Under the pieces are notes generated by a model. The model was not told the DNA's origin. It saw only the letters and a program-made list of their open reading frames with translations, and made no database searches. Source: Henricia sp. BOLD:AAB3569 (Eukaryota; Echinodermata; Asteroidea; Spinulosida; Echinasteridae). From it: a stretch of DNA of 64,000 nucleotides. Within the stretch, counting starts at the first letter, position 1. Each line of letters begins with the position of its first letter. Below, one piece after another: positions 1-12,671 of this stretch. The stretch lies in NCBI GenBank assembly GCA_037783545.1, contig JBBELK010000510.1:1-64000 (forward strand). Reading direction: 5' to 3'. The translations under genes were made by a program, and so were the position numbers.

Positions 1-451
1 TGACCTAATTCCCGTCACAATCCGGGGTGAGTCAACGGCCGTACAAATGTACACCAGTGCGGCGCAGGGTGTCCCAACAGCCACGGTTAGGGGAATAACC
101 ACGTAGCCGAGCTCCGTTTTCCCTAAACTCTGAAATTTCTCCGTCATTTCCCAGCGAAAATCTGTCAATTTTGCATGAAAAGTGCGGAATATATACAGTT
201 TGGAGCATGCAAAATTTGAAGTTGGTTGGAAAATTCCTTGATTTCCAAATTTGCCGGCATTTGGGACACACTTTGACATAATTCCCGTCACAATCCGGGG
301 TGAGTCAACGGCCGTACAAATGTACACCAGCGCGGCGCAGGGTGTCCCAACAGCCACGGTTAGGGGAATAACCACGTAGCCGAGCTCCGTTTTCCCTAAA
401 CTCTGAAATTTCTCCGTCATTTCCCAGCGAAAATCTGTCAATTGTGCATGA

Positions 452-517
452 CTTTGACCTAATTCCCGTCACAATCTGGGGTGAGTCAACGGCCGTACAA
501 ATGTACACCAGCGCGGC
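452..517. repeat. Chimeric 313-bp unit, replaced segment (copy 1)
   Basis: After tgcatga the expected 26 bp (around GTGCGGAATATATACAG) are missing and 66 bp running from ctttgacctaatt to accagcgcggc are present instead. The unit then resumes at gcatgcaaaatttgaag. The net change is +40 bp, giving 313 bp. The 66 bp are a second copy of the TGAGTCA/GTACAAATGTAC part of the normal unit. This copy carries the caattgtgcatg substitution just before the breakpoint. Confidence 0.95.
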
Positions 518-1037
518 GCATGCAAAATTTGAAGTTGGTTGGAAAATTCCTTGATTTCCAAATTTGCCGGCATTTGGGATACACTTTGACCTAATTCCCG
601 TCACAATCCGGGGTGAGTCAACGGCCGTACAAATGTACACCAGCGCGGCGCAGGGTGTCCCAACAGCCACGGTTAGGGGAATAACCACGTAGCCGAGCTC
701 CGTTTTCCCTAAACTCTGAAATTTCTCCGTCATTTCCCAGCGAAAATCTGTCAATTTTGCATGAAAAGTGCGGAATATATACAGTTTGGAGCATGCAAAA
801 TTTGAAGTTGGTTGGAAAATTCCTTGATTTCCAAATTTGCCGGCATTTGGGACACACTTTGACATAATTCCCGTCACAATCCGGGGTGAGTCAACGGCCG
901 TACAAATGTACACCAGCGCGGCGCAGGGTGTCCCAACAGCCACGGTTAGGGGAATAACCACGTAGCCGAGCTCCGTTTTCCCTAAACTCTGAAATTTCTC
1001 CGTCATTTCCCAGCGAAAATCTGTCAATTTTGCATGA

Positions 1038-1103
1038 CTTTGACCTAATTCCCGTCACAATCTGGGGTGAGTCAACGGCCGTACAAATGTACACCAGCGC
1101 GGC
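1038..1103. repeat. Chimeric 313-bp unit, replaced segment (copy 2)
   Basis: Same breakpoints as the copy at 452, but with caattttgcatg before the left breakpoint. With its normal neighbour it forms a 586-bp dimer (273 + 313); two such dimers open the window. Confidence 0.95.
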
Positions 1104-2840
1104 GCATGCAAAATTTGAAGTTGGTTGGAAAATTCCTTGATTTCCAAATTTGCCGGCATTTGGGACACACTTTGACCTAATTCCCGTCACAATCCGGGGT
1201 GAGTCAACGGCCGTACAAATGTACACCAGTGCGGCGCAGGGTGTCCCAACAGCCACGGTTAGGGGAATAACCACGTAGCCGAGCTCCGTTTTCCCTAAAC
1301 TCTGAAATTTCTCCGTCATTTCCCAGCGAAAATCTGTCAATTTTGCATGACAAGTGCGGAATATATACAGTTTGGAGCATGCAAAATTTGAAGTTAGTTG
1401 GAAAATTCCTTGATTTCCAAATTTGCCGGCATTTGGGACACACTTTGACCTAATTCCCGTCACAATCTGGGGTGAGTCAACGGCCGTACAAATGTACACC
1501 AGCACGGCGCATGGTGTCCCAACAGCCACGGTTAGGGGAATAACCGCGTAGCCGAGCTCCGTTTTCCCTAAACTCTGAAATTTCTCCGTCATTTCCAGCG
1601 AAAATCTGTCAATTTTGCATGACAAGTGCGGAATATATACAGTTTGGAGCAGGGAAAATTTGAAGTTGGTTGGAAAATTCCTTGATTTCCAAATTTGCCG
1701 GCATTTGGGACACACTTTGACCTAATTCCCGTCACAATCTGGGGTGAGTCAACGGCCGTACAAATGTACACCAGCGCGGCGCAGGGTGTCCCAACAGCCA
1801 CGGTTAGGGGAATAACCACGTAGCCGAGCTCCGTTTTCCCTAAACTCTGAAATTTCTCCGTCATTTCCCAGCGAAAATCTGTCAATTTTGCATGACAAGT
1901 GCGGAATATATACAGTTTGGAGCATGCACAATTTGAAGTTGGTTGGAAAATTCCTTGATTTCCAAATTTGCCCGGCATTTGGGACACACTTTGACCTAAT
2001 TCCCGTCACAATCCGGGGTGAGTCAACGGCCGTACAAATGTACACCAGCGCGGCGCAGGGTGTCCCAACAGCCACGGTTAGGGGAATAACCACGTAGCCG
2101 ACCTCCGTTTTCCCTAAACTCTGAAATTTCTTCGTCATTTCCCAGCGAAAATATGTCAATTTTGCATGACAAGTGCGGAATATATACAGTTTGGAGCATG
2201 CAAAATTTGAAGTTGGTTGAAAAATTCCTTGATTTCCAAATTTGCCGGCATTTGGGACACACTTTGACCTAATTCCCGTCACAATCTGGGTGAGTCAACG
2301 GCCGTACAAATGTACACCAGCGCGGCGCAGGGTGTCCCAACAGCCACGGTTAGGGGAATAACCACGTAGCCGAGCTCCGTTTTCCCTAAACTCTGAAATT
2401 TCTCCGTCATTTCCCAGCGAAAATCTGTCAATTTTGCATGACAAGTGCGGAATATATACAGTTTGAAGCATGCAAAATTTGAAGTTGGTTGGAAAATTCC
2501 TTGATTTCCAAATTTGCCGGCATTTGGGACACACTTTGACCTAATTCCCGTCACAATCTGGGGTGAGTCAACGGCCGTACAAATGTACACCAGCGCGGCG
2601 CATGGTGTCCCAACAGCCACGGTTAGGGGAATAACCGCGTAGCCGAGCTCCGTTTTCCCTAAACTCTGAAATTTCTCCGTCATTTCCCAGCGAAAATCTG
2701 TCAATTTTGCATGACAAGTGCGGAATATATACAGTTTGAAGCATGCAAAATTTGAAGTTGGTTGGAAAATTCCTTGATTTCCAAATTTGCCGGCATTTGG
2801 GACACACTTTGACCTAATTCCCGTCACAATCCGGGGTGAG

Positions 2841-4444
2841 TCAACGGCCGTACAAATGTACACCAGTGCGGCGCAGGGTGTCCCAACAGCCACGGTTAGG
2901 GGAATAACCACGTAGCCGAGCTCCGTTTTCCCTAAACTCTGAAATTTCTCCGTCATTTCCCAGCGAAAATCTGTCAATTTTGCATGACAAGTGCGGAATA
3001 TATACAGTTTGGAGCATGCAAAATTTGAAGTTAGTTGGAAAATTCCTTGATTTCCAAATTTGCCGGCATTTGGGACACACTTTGACCTAATTCCCGTCAC
3101 AATCTGGGGTGAGTCAACGGCCGTACAAATGTACACCAGCACGGCGCATGGTGTCCCAATAGCCACGGTTAGGGGAATAACCGCGTAGCCGAGCTCCGTT
3201 TTCCCTAAACTCTGAAATTTCTCCGTCATTTCCCAGCGAAAATCTGTCAATTTTGCATGACAAGTGCGGAATATATACAGTTGGAGCAGGGAAAATTTGA
3301 AGTTGGTTGGAAAATTCCTTGATTTCCAAATTTGCCGGCATTTGGGACACACTTTGACCTAATTCCCGTCACAATCTGGGGTGAGTCAACGGCCGTACAA
3401 ATGTACACCAGCGCGGCGCAGGGTGTCCCAACAGCCACGGTTAGGGGAATAACCACGTAGCCGAGCTCCGTTTTCCCTAAACTCTGAAATTTCTCCGTCA
3501 TTTCCCAGCGAAAATCTGTCAATTTTGCATGACAAGTGCGGAATATATACAGTTTGGAGCATGCAAAATTTGAAGTTGGTTGAAAAATTCCTTGATTTCC
3601 AAATTTGCCGGCATTTGGGACACACTTTGACCTAATTCCCGTCACAATCGGGGGTGAGTCAACGGCCGTACAAATGTACACCAGCGCGGCGCAGGGTGTC
3701 CCAACAGCCACGGTTAGGGGAATAACCACGTAGCCGAGCTCCGTTTTCCCTAAACTCTGAAATTTCTCCATCATTTCCCAGCGAAAATTTGTCAATTTTG
3801 CATGACAAGTGCGGAATATATACAGTTTGGAGCATGCAAAATTTGAAGTTGGTTGAAAAATTCCTTGATTTCCAAATTTTCCGGCATTTGGGACACACTT
3901 TGACCTAATTCCCGTCACAATCTGGGGTGAGTCAACGGCCGTACAAATGTACACCAGCGCGGCGCATGGTGTCCCAACAGCCACGGTTAGGGGAATAACC
4001 GCGTAGCCGAGCTCCGTTTTCCCTAAACTCTGAAATTTCTCCGTCATTTCCCAGCGAAAATCTGTCAATTTTGCATGACAAGTGCGGAATATATACAGTT
4101 TGAAGCATGCAAAATTTGAAGTTGGTTGGAAAATTCCTTGATTTCCAAATTTGCAGGCATTTGGGACACACTTTGACCTAATTCCCGTCACAATCCGGGG
4201 TGAGTCAACGGCCGTACAAATGTACACCAGCGCGGCGCAGGGTGTCCCAACAGCCACGGTTAGTGGAATAACCACGTAGCCGAGCTCCGTTTTCCCTAAA
4301 CTCTGAAATTTCTCCGTCATTTCCCAGCGAAAATCTGTCAATTTTGCATGACAAGTGCGGAATATATACAGTTTGAAGCATGCAAAATTTGAAGTTGGTT
4401 GAAAAATTCCTTGATTTCCAAATTTGCCGGCATTTGGGACACAC
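2841..4444. repeat. Duplicated satellite A block, copy 1 (partner 12672-14276)
   Basis: Six consecutive unit variants recur in order 9,831-9,832 bp downstream. Diagnostic shared variants are the accagtgcggcg unit, the gtcccaatagcc unit, and the unit with both ctccatcatttc and aaatttgtcaatt plus aaattttccgg. The one-base shift in offset comes from a missing base near 3281. Confidence 0.85.
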
Positions 4445-6804
4445 TTTGACCTAATTCCCGTCACAATCCGGGGTGAGTCAACGGCCGTACAAATGTACAC
4501 CAGCGCGGCGCAGGGTGTCCCAACAGCCACGGTTAGGGGAATAACCACGTAGCCGAGCTCCGTTTTCCCTAAACTCTGAAATTTCTCCGTCATTTCCCAG
4601 CGAAAATCTGTCAATTTTGCATGACAAGTGCGGAATATATACAGTTTGGAGCATGCAAAATTTGAAGTTGGTTGGAAAATTCCTTGATTTCCAAATTTGC
4701 AGGCATTTGGGACACACTTTGACCTAATTCCCGTCACAATCCGGGGTGAGTCAACGGCCGTACAAATGTACACCAGCGCGGCGCAGGGTGTCACAACAGC
4801 CACGGTTAGGAGAATAACCACGTAGCCGAGCTCCGTTTTCCCTAAACTCTAAAATGTCTCCGTCATTTCCCAGCGAAAATCTGTCAATTTTGCATGACAA
4901 GTGCGGAATATATACAGTTTGGAGCAGGGAAAATTTGAAGTTGGTTGAAAAATTCCTTGATTTCCAAATTTGCCGGCATTTGGGACACACTTTGACCTAA
5001 TTCCCGTCACAATCTGGGGTGAGTCAACGGCCGTACAAATGTACACCAGCGCGGCGCAGGGTGTCCAACAGCCACGGTTAGGGGAATAACCACGTAGCCG
5101 AGCTCCGTTTTCCCTAAACTCTGATATTTCTCCGTCATTTCCCAGCGAAAATCTGTCAATTTTGCATGACAAGTGCGGAATATATACAGTTTGGAGCATG
5201 CAAAATTTGAAGTTGGTTGGAAAATTCCTTGATTTCCAAATTTGCCGGCATTTGGGACACACTTTGACCTAATTCCCGTCACAATCTGGGGTGAGTCAAC
5301 GCCGTACAAATGTACACCAGCGCGGCGCATGGTGTCCCAACAGCCACGGTTAGGGGAATAACCGCGTAGCCGAGCTCCGTTTTCCCTAAACTCTGAAATT
5401 TCTCCGTCATTTCCCAGCGAAAATCTGTCAATTTTGCATGACAAGTGCGGAATATATACAGTTTGGAGCATGCAAAATTTGAAGTTGGTTGGAAAATTCC
5501 TTGATTTCCAAATTTGCAGGCATTTGGGACACACTTTGACCTAATTCCCGTCACAATCCGGGGTGAGTCAACGGCCGTACAAATGTACACCAGCGCGGCG
5601 CAGGGTGTCACAACAGCCACGGTTAGGAGAATAACCACGTAGCCGAGCTCCGTTTTCCCTAAACTCTAAAATTTCTCCGTCATTTCCAGCGAAAATCTGT
5701 CAATTTTGCATGACAAGTGCGGAATATATACAGTTTGGAGCATGCAAAATTTGAAGTTGGTTGAAAAATTCCTTGATTTCCAAATTTGCCGGCATTTGGG
5801 ACACACTTTGACCTAATTCCCGTCACAATCTGGGGTGAGTCAACGGCCGTACAAATGTACACCAGCGCGGCGCAGGGTGTCCCAACAGCCACGGTTAGGG
5901 GAATAACCACGTAGCCGAGCTCCGTTTTCCCTAAACTCTGATATTTCTCCGTCATTTCCCAGCGAAAATCTGTCAATTTTGCATGACAAGTGCGGAATAT
6001 ATACAGTTTGGAGCATGCAAAATTTGAAGTTGGTTGGAAAATTCCTTGATTTCCAAATTTGCCGGCATTTGGGACACACTTTGACCTAATTCCCGTCACA
6101 ATCTGGGGTGAGTCAACGGCCGTACAAATGTACACCAGCGCGGCGCAGGGTGTCCCAACAGCCACGGTTAGGGGAATAACCACGTAGCCGAGCTCCGTTT
6201 TCCCTAAACTCTGAAATTTCTCCGTCATTTCCCAGCGAAAATCTGTCAATTTTGCATGACAAGTGCGGAATATATACAGTTTGGAGCATGCAAAATTTGA
6301 AGTTGGTTGGAAAATTCCTTGATTTCCAAATTTGCCGGCATTTGGGACACACTTTGACCTAATTCCCGTCACAATCTGGGGTGAGTCAACGGCCGTACAA
6401 ATGTACACCAGCACGGCGCATGGTGTCCCAACAGCCACGGTTAGGGGAATAACCGCGTAGCCGAGCTCCGTTTTCCCTAAAACTCTGAAATTTCTCCGTC
6501 ATTTCCCAGCGAAAATCTGTCAATTTTGCATGACAAGTGCGGAATATATACAGTTTGGAGCATGCAAAATTGAAGTTGGTTGGAAAATTCCTTGATTTCC
6601 AAATTTGCCGGCATTTGGGACACACTTTGACATAATTCCCGTCACAATCCGGGTGAGTCAACGGCCGTACAAATGTACACCAGCGCGGCGCAGGGTGTCC
6701 CAACAGCCACGGTTAGGGGAATAACCACGTAGCCGAGCTCCGTTTTCCCTAAACTCTGAAATTTCTCCGTCATTTCCCAGCGAAAATCTGTCAATTGTGC
6801 ATGA

Positions 6805-6869
6805 CTTTGACCTAATTCCCGTCACAATCTGGGGTGAGTCAACGGCCGTACAAATGTACACCAGCGCGC
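6805..6869. repeat. Chimeric 313-bp unit, replaced segment (copy 3)
   Basis: Same breakpoints as the other chimeric units. It lacks one base near its right end (cagcgcgcgcatgc instead of cagcgcggcgcatgc), one of the cluster of single-base indels in this part of the window. Confidence 0.92.
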
Positions 6870-7391
6870 GCATGCAAAATTTGAAGTTGGTTGGAAAATT
6901 CCTTGATTTCCAAATTTGCCGGCATTTGGGATACACTTTGACCTAATTTCCCGTCACAATCCGGGGTGAGTCAACGGCCGTACAAATGTACACCAGCGCG
7001 GCGCAGGGTGTCCCAACAGCCACGGTTAGGGGAATAACCACGTAGCCGAGCTCCGTTTTCCCTAAACTCTGAAATTTCTCCGTCATTTCCCAGCGAAAAT
7101 CTGTCAATTTTGCATGAAAAGTGCGGAATATATACAGTTTGGAGCATGCAAAATTTGAAGTTGGTTGGAAAATTCCTTGATTTCCAAATTTGCCGGCATT
7201 TGGGACACACTTTGACATAATTCCCGTCACAATCCGGGGTGAGTCAACGGCCGTACAAATGTACACCAGCGCGGCGCAGGGTGTCCCAACAGCCACGGTT
7301 AGGGGAATAACCACGTAGCCGAGCTCCGTTTTTCCCTAAACTCTGAAATTTCTCCGTCATTTCCCAACGAAAATCTGTCAATTGTGCATGA

Positions 7392-7457
7392 CTTTGACCT
7401 AATTCCCGTCACAATCTGGGGTGAGTCAACGGCCGTACAAATGTACACCAGCGCGGC
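7392..7457. repeat. Chimeric 313-bp unit, replaced segment (copy 4)
   Basis: Identical breakpoints; part of the run of 586-bp dimers between about 6.7 and 9.3 kb. Carries the caattgtgcatg marker and is followed by gggatacac in the next block. Confidence 0.95.
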
Positions 7458-7977
7458 GCATGCAAAATTTGAAGTTGGTTGGAAAATTCCTTGATTTCCA
7501 AATTTGCCGGCATTTGGGATACACTTTGACCTAATTCCCGTCACAATCCGGGGTGAGTCAACGGCCGTACAAATGTACACCAGCGCGGCGCAGGGTGTCC
7601 CAACAGCCACGGTTAGGGGAATAACCACGTAGCCGAGCTCCGTTTTCCCTAAACTCTGAAATTTCTCCGTCATTTCCCAGCGAAAATCTGTCAATTTTGC
7701 ATGAAAAGTGCGGAATATATACAGTTTGGAGCATGCAAAATTTGAAGTTGGTTGGAAAATTCCTTGATTTCCAAATTTGCCGGCATTTGGGACACACTTT
7801 GACATAATTCCCGTCACAATCCGGGGTGAGTCAACGGCCGTACAAATGTACACCAGCGCGGCGCAGGGTGTCCCAACAGCCACGGTTAGGGGAATAACCA
7901 CGTAGCCGAGCTCCGTTTTCCCTAAACTCTGAAATTTCTCCGTCATTTCCCAGCGAAAATCTGTCAATTTTGCATGA

Positions 7978-8043
7978 CTTTGACCTAATTCCCGTCACAA
8001 TCTGGGGTGAGTCAACGGCCGTACAAATGTACACCAGCGCGGC
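7978..8043. repeat. Chimeric 313-bp unit, replaced segment (copy 5)
   Basis: Identical breakpoints, caattttgcatg marker, followed by gggacacac. It alternates with the copy-4 type, suggesting a 1,172-bp tetramer made of two 586-bp dimers. Confidence 0.95.
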
Positions 8044-8563
8044 GCATGCAAAATTTGAAGTTGGTTGGAAAATTCCTTGATTTCCAAATTTGCCGGCATT
8101 TGGGACACACTTTGACCTAATTCCCGTCACAATCCGGGGTGAGTCAACGGCCGTACACATGTACACCAGTGCGGCGCAGGGTGTCCCAACAGCCACGGTT
8201 AGGGGAATAACCACGTAGCCGAGCTCCGTTTTCCCTAAACTCTGAAATTTCTCCGTCATTTCCCAGCGAAAATCTGTCAATTTTGCATGAAAAGTGCGGA
8301 ATATATACAGTTTGGAGCATGCAAAATTTGAAGTTGGTTGGAAAATTCCTTGATTTCCAAATTTGCCGGCATTTGGGACACACTTTGACATAATTCCCGT
8401 CACAATCCGGGGTGAGTCAACGGCCGTACAAATGTACACCAGCGCGGCGCAGGGTGTCCCAACAGCCACGGTTAGGGGAATAACCACGTAGCCGAGCTCC
8501 GTTTTCCCTAAACTCTGAAATTTCTCCGTCATTTCCCAGCGAAAATCTGTCAATTGTGCATGA

Positions 8564-8629
8564 CTTTGACCTAATTCCCGTCACAATCTGGGGTGAGTCA
8601 ACGGCCGTACAAATGTACACCAGCGCGGC
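8564..8629. repeat. Chimeric 313-bp unit, replaced segment (copy 6)
   Basis: Identical breakpoints, caattgtgcatg marker and gggatacac downstream, matching copies 1 and 4. Confidence 0.95.
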
Positions 8630-9149
8630 GCATGCAAAATTTGAAGTTGGTTGGAAAATTCCTTGATTTCCAAATTTGCCGGCATTTGGGATACACTTTG
8701 ACCTAATTCCCGTCACAATCCGGGGTGAGTCAACGGCCGTACAAATGTACACCAGCGCGGCGCAGGGTGTCCCAACAGCCACGGTTAGGGGAATAACCAC
8801 GTAGCCGAGCTCCGTTTTCCCTAAACTCTGAAATTTCTCCGTCATTTCCCAGCGAAAATCTGTCAATTTTGCATGAAAAGTGCGGAATATATACAGTTTG
8901 GAGCATGCAAAATTTGAAGTTGGTTGGAAAATTCCTTGATTTCCAAATTTGCCGGCATTTGGGACACACTTTGACATAATTCCCGTCACAATCCGGGGTG
9001 AGTCAACGGCCGTACAAATGTACACCAGCGCGGCGCAGGGTGTCCCAACAGCCACGGTTAGGGGAATAACCACGTAGCCGAGCTCCGTTTTCCCTAAACT
9101 CTGAAATTTCTCCGTCATTTCCCAGCGAAAATCTGTCAATTTTGCATGA

Positions 9150-9215
9150 CTTTGACCTAATTCCCGTCACAATCTGGGGTGAGTCAACGGCCGTACAAAT
9201 GTACACCAGCGCGGC
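9150..9215. repeat. Chimeric 313-bp unit, replaced segment (copy 7)
   Basis: Identical breakpoints, caattttgcatg marker and gggacacac downstream, matching copies 2 and 5. It is the last of the closely spaced chimeric units; after it chimeric units are spaced 1,951, 1,405 and 5,500 bp apart, each equal to a whole number of 273-bp units plus 313. Confidence 0.95.
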
Positions 9216-11100
9216 GCATGCAAAATTTGAAGTTGGTTGGAAAATTCCTTGATTTCCAAATTTGCCGGCATTTGGGACACACTTTGACCTAATTCCCGTC
9301 ACAATCCGGGGTGAGTCAACGGCCGTACAAATGTACACCAGTGCGGCGCAGGGTGTCCCAACAGCCACGGTTAGGGGAATAACCACGTAGCCGAGCTCCG
9401 TTTTCCCTAAACTCTGAAATTTCTCCGTCATTTCCCAGCGAAAATCTGTCAATTTTGCATGACAAGTGCGGAATATATACAGTTTGGAGCATGCAAAATT
9501 TGAAGTTAGTTGGAAAATTCCTTGATTTCCAAATTTGCCGGCATTTGGGACACACTTTGACCTAATTCCCGTCACAATCTGGGGTGAGTCAACGGCCGTA
9601 CAAATGTACACCAGCACGGCGCATGGTGTCCCAACAGCCACGGTTAGGGGAATAACCGCGTAGCCGAGCTCCGTTTTCCCTAAACTCTGAAATTTCTCCG
9701 TCATTTCCCAGCGAAAATCTGTCAATTTTGCATGACAAGTGCGGAATATATACAGTTTGGAGCAGGGAAAATTTGAAGTTGGTTGGAAAATTCCTTGATT
9801 TCCAAATTTGCCGGCATTTGGGACACACTTTGACCTAATTCCCGTCACAATCTGGGGTGAGTCAACGGCCGTACAAATGTACACCAGCGCGGCGCAGGGT
9901 GTCCCAACAGCCACGGTTAGGGGAATAACCACGTAGCCGAGCTCCGTTTTCCCTAAACTCTGAAATTTCTCCGTCATTTCCCAGCGAAAATCTGTCAATT
10001 TTGCATGACAAGTGCGGAATATATACAGTTTGGAGCATGCACAATTTGAAGTTGGTTGGAAAATTCCTTGATTTCCAAATTTGCCGGCATTTGGGACACA
10101 CTTTGACCTAATTCCCGTCACAATCCGGGGTGAGTCAACGGCCGTACAAATGTACACCAGCGCGGCGCAGGGTGTCCCAACAGCCACGGTTAGGGGAATA
10201 ACCACGTAGCCGACCTCCGTTTTCCCTAAACTCTGAAATTTCTTCGTCATTTCCCAGCGAAAATCTGTCAATTTTGCATGACAAGTGCGGAATATATACA
10301 GTTTGGAGCATGCAACATTTGAAGTTGGTTGAAAAATTCCTTGATTTCCAAATTTGCCGGCATTTGGGACACACTTTGACCTAATTCCCGTCACAATCTG
10401 GGGTGAGTCAACGGCCGTACAAATGTACACCAGCGCGGCGCAGGGTGTCCCAACAGCCACGGTTAGGGGAATAACCACGTAGCCGAGCTCCGTTTTCCCT
10501 AAACTCTGAAATTTCTCCGTCATTTCCCAGCGAAAATCTGTCAATTTTGCATGACAAGTGCGGAATATATACAGTTTGAAGCATGCAAAATTTGAAGTTG
10601 GTTGGAAAATTCCTTGATTTCCAAATTTGCCGGCATTTGGGACACACTTTGACCTAATTCCCGTCACAATCTGGGGTGAGTCAACGGCCGTACAAATGTA
10701 CACCAGCGCGGCGCATGGTGTCCCAACAGCCACGGTTAGGGGAATAACCGCGTAGCCGAGCTCCGTTTTCCCTAAACTCTGAAATTTCTCCGTCATTTCC
10801 CAGCGAAAATCTGTCAATTTTGCATGACAAGTGCGGAATATATACAGTTTGAAGCATGCAAAATTTGAAGTTGGTTGGAAAATTCCTTGATTTCCAAATT
10901 TGCCGGCATTTGGGACACACTTTGACCTAATTCCCGTCACAATCCGGGGTGAGTCAACGGCCGTACAAATGTACACCAGCGCGGCGCAGGGTGTCCCAAC
11001 AGCCACGGTTAGGGGAATAACCACGTAGCCGAGCTCCGTTTTCCCTAAACTCTGAAATTTCTCCGTCATTTCCCAGCGAAAATCTGTCAATTTTGCATGA

Positions 11101-11166
11101 CTTTGACCTAATTCCCGTCACAATCTGGGGTGAGTCAACGGCCGTACAAATGTACACCAGCGCGGC
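11101..11166. repeat. Chimeric 313-bp unit, replaced segment (copy 8)
   Basis: Identical breakpoints to the earlier copies; isolated among 273-bp units, six normal units after copy 7. Confidence 0.95.
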
Positions 11167-12505
11167 GCATGCAAAATTTGAAGTTGGTTGGAAAATTCCT
11201 TGATTTCCAAATTTGCCGGCATTTGGGACACACTTTGACCTAATTCCCGTCACAATCCGGGGTGAGTCAACGGCCGTACAAATGTACACCAGTGCGGCGC
11301 AGGGTGTCCCAACAGCCACGGTTAGGGGAATAACCACGTAGCCGAGCTCCGTTTTCCCTAAACTCTGAAATTTCTCCGTCATTTCCCAGCGAAAATCTGT
11401 CAATTTTGCATGACAAGTGCGGAATATATACAGTTTGGAGCATGCAAAATTTGAAGTTAGTTGGAAAATTCCTTGATTTCCAAATTTGCCGGCATTTGGG
11501 ACACACTTTGACCTAATTCCCGTCACAATCTGGGGTGAGTCAACGGCCGTACAAATGTACACCAGCACGGCGCATGGTGTCCCAATAGCCACGGTTAGGG
11601 GAATAACCGCGTAGCCGAGCTCCGTTTTCCCTAAACTCTGAAATTTCTCCGTCATTTCCCAGCGAAAATCTGTCAATTTTGCATGACAAGTGCGGAATAT
11701 ATACAGTTTGGAGCAGGGAAAATTTGAAGTTGGTTGGAAAATTCCTTGATTTCCAAATTTGCCGGCATTTGGGACACACTTTGACCTAATTCCCGTCACA
11801 ATCTGGGGTGAGTCAACGGCCGTACAAATGTACACCAGCGCGGCGCAGGGTGTCCCAACAGCCACGGTTAGGGGAATAACCACGTAGCCGAGCTCCGTTT
11901 TCCCTAAACTCTGAAATTTCTCCGTCATTTCCCAGCGAAAATCTGTCAATTTTGCATGACAAGTGCGGAATATATACAGTTTGAAGCATGCAAAATTTGA
12001 AGTTGGTTGGAAAATTCCTTGATTTCCAAATTTGCCGGCATTTGGGACACACTTTGACCTAATTCCCGTCACAATCTGGGGTGAGTCAACGGCCGTACAA
12101 ATGTACACCAGCGCGGCGCATGGTGTCCCAACAGCCACGGTTAGGGGAATAACCGCGTAGCCGAGCTCCGTTTTCCCTAAACTCTGAAATTTCTCCGTCA
12201 TTTCCCAGCGAAAATCTGTCAATTTTGCATGACAAGTGCGGAATATATACAGTTTGAAGCATGCAAAATTTGAAGTTGGTTGGAAAATTCCTTGATTTCC
12301 AAATTTGCAGGCATTTGGGACACACTTTGACCTAATTCCCGTCACAATCCGGGGTGAGTCAACGGCCGTACAAATGTACACCAGCGCGGCGCAGGGTGTC
12401 CCAACAGCCACGGTTAGGGGAATAACCACGTAGCCGAGCTCCGTTTTCCCTAAACTCTGAAATTTCTCCGTCATTTCCCAGCGAAAATCTGTCAATTTTG
12501 CATGA

Positions 12506-12571
12506 CTTTGACCTAATTCCCGTCACAATCTGGGGTGAGTCAACGGCCGTACAAATGTACACCAGCGCGGC
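12506..12571. repeat. Chimeric 313-bp unit, replaced segment (copy 9)
   Basis: Identical breakpoints; four normal units after copy 8. Confidence 0.95.
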
Positions 12572-12671
12572 GCATGCAAAATTTGAAGTTGGTTGGAAAA
12601 TTCCTTGATTTCCAAATTTGCCGGCATTTGGGACACACTTTGACCTAATTCCCGTCACAATCCGGGGTGAG

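Larger units (their letters stand above)
1..2807. repeat. Duplicated satellite A block, copy 1 (partner 8113-10920)
   Basis: Ordered unit variants match the block at 8113-10920 with a constant offset of 8,112-8,113 bp. Shared rare markers include the accagtgcggcg units, the cagcacggcgcatgg unit, the gcatgcacaatttg unit and the unit with ccgacctccg plus tttcttcgtc. This copy differs mainly by one-base indels near 1593, 1971 and 2288 that the partner lacks. Confidence 0.85.
1580..7340. other. Patch of satellite A rich in single-base indels
   Basis: About thirteen one-base indels relative to the 273-bp consensus lie here, mostly in short homopolymers: near 1593, 1971, 2288, 3281, 5065, 5301, 5686, 6479, 6571, 6652, 6868, 6946 and 7329. 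They shift the unit phase. From about 7.4 to 33.9 kb every unit keeps the exact 273-bp (or 313-bp) length. Either the consensus here is less well polished or this stretch is truly older; the homopolymer bias favours the former. Confidence 0.7.
8113..10920. repeat. Duplicated satellite A block, copy 2 (partner 1-2807)
   Basis: Same succession of unit variants, including both chimeric dimers, as the start of the window. This copy stays in phase throughout with no one-base indels, and carries a private substitution (gtacacatgtac) near 8155. Confidence 0.85.

Noticed and set aside
32-271. Recurring 79-codon minus-strand frame in almost every satellite A unit
   Set aside because: It is the same short open stretch of the tandem unit repeated nearly 200 times; the cysteine pair near its start (CPKC) is not enough to suggest a zinc finger, and nothing else supports coding.
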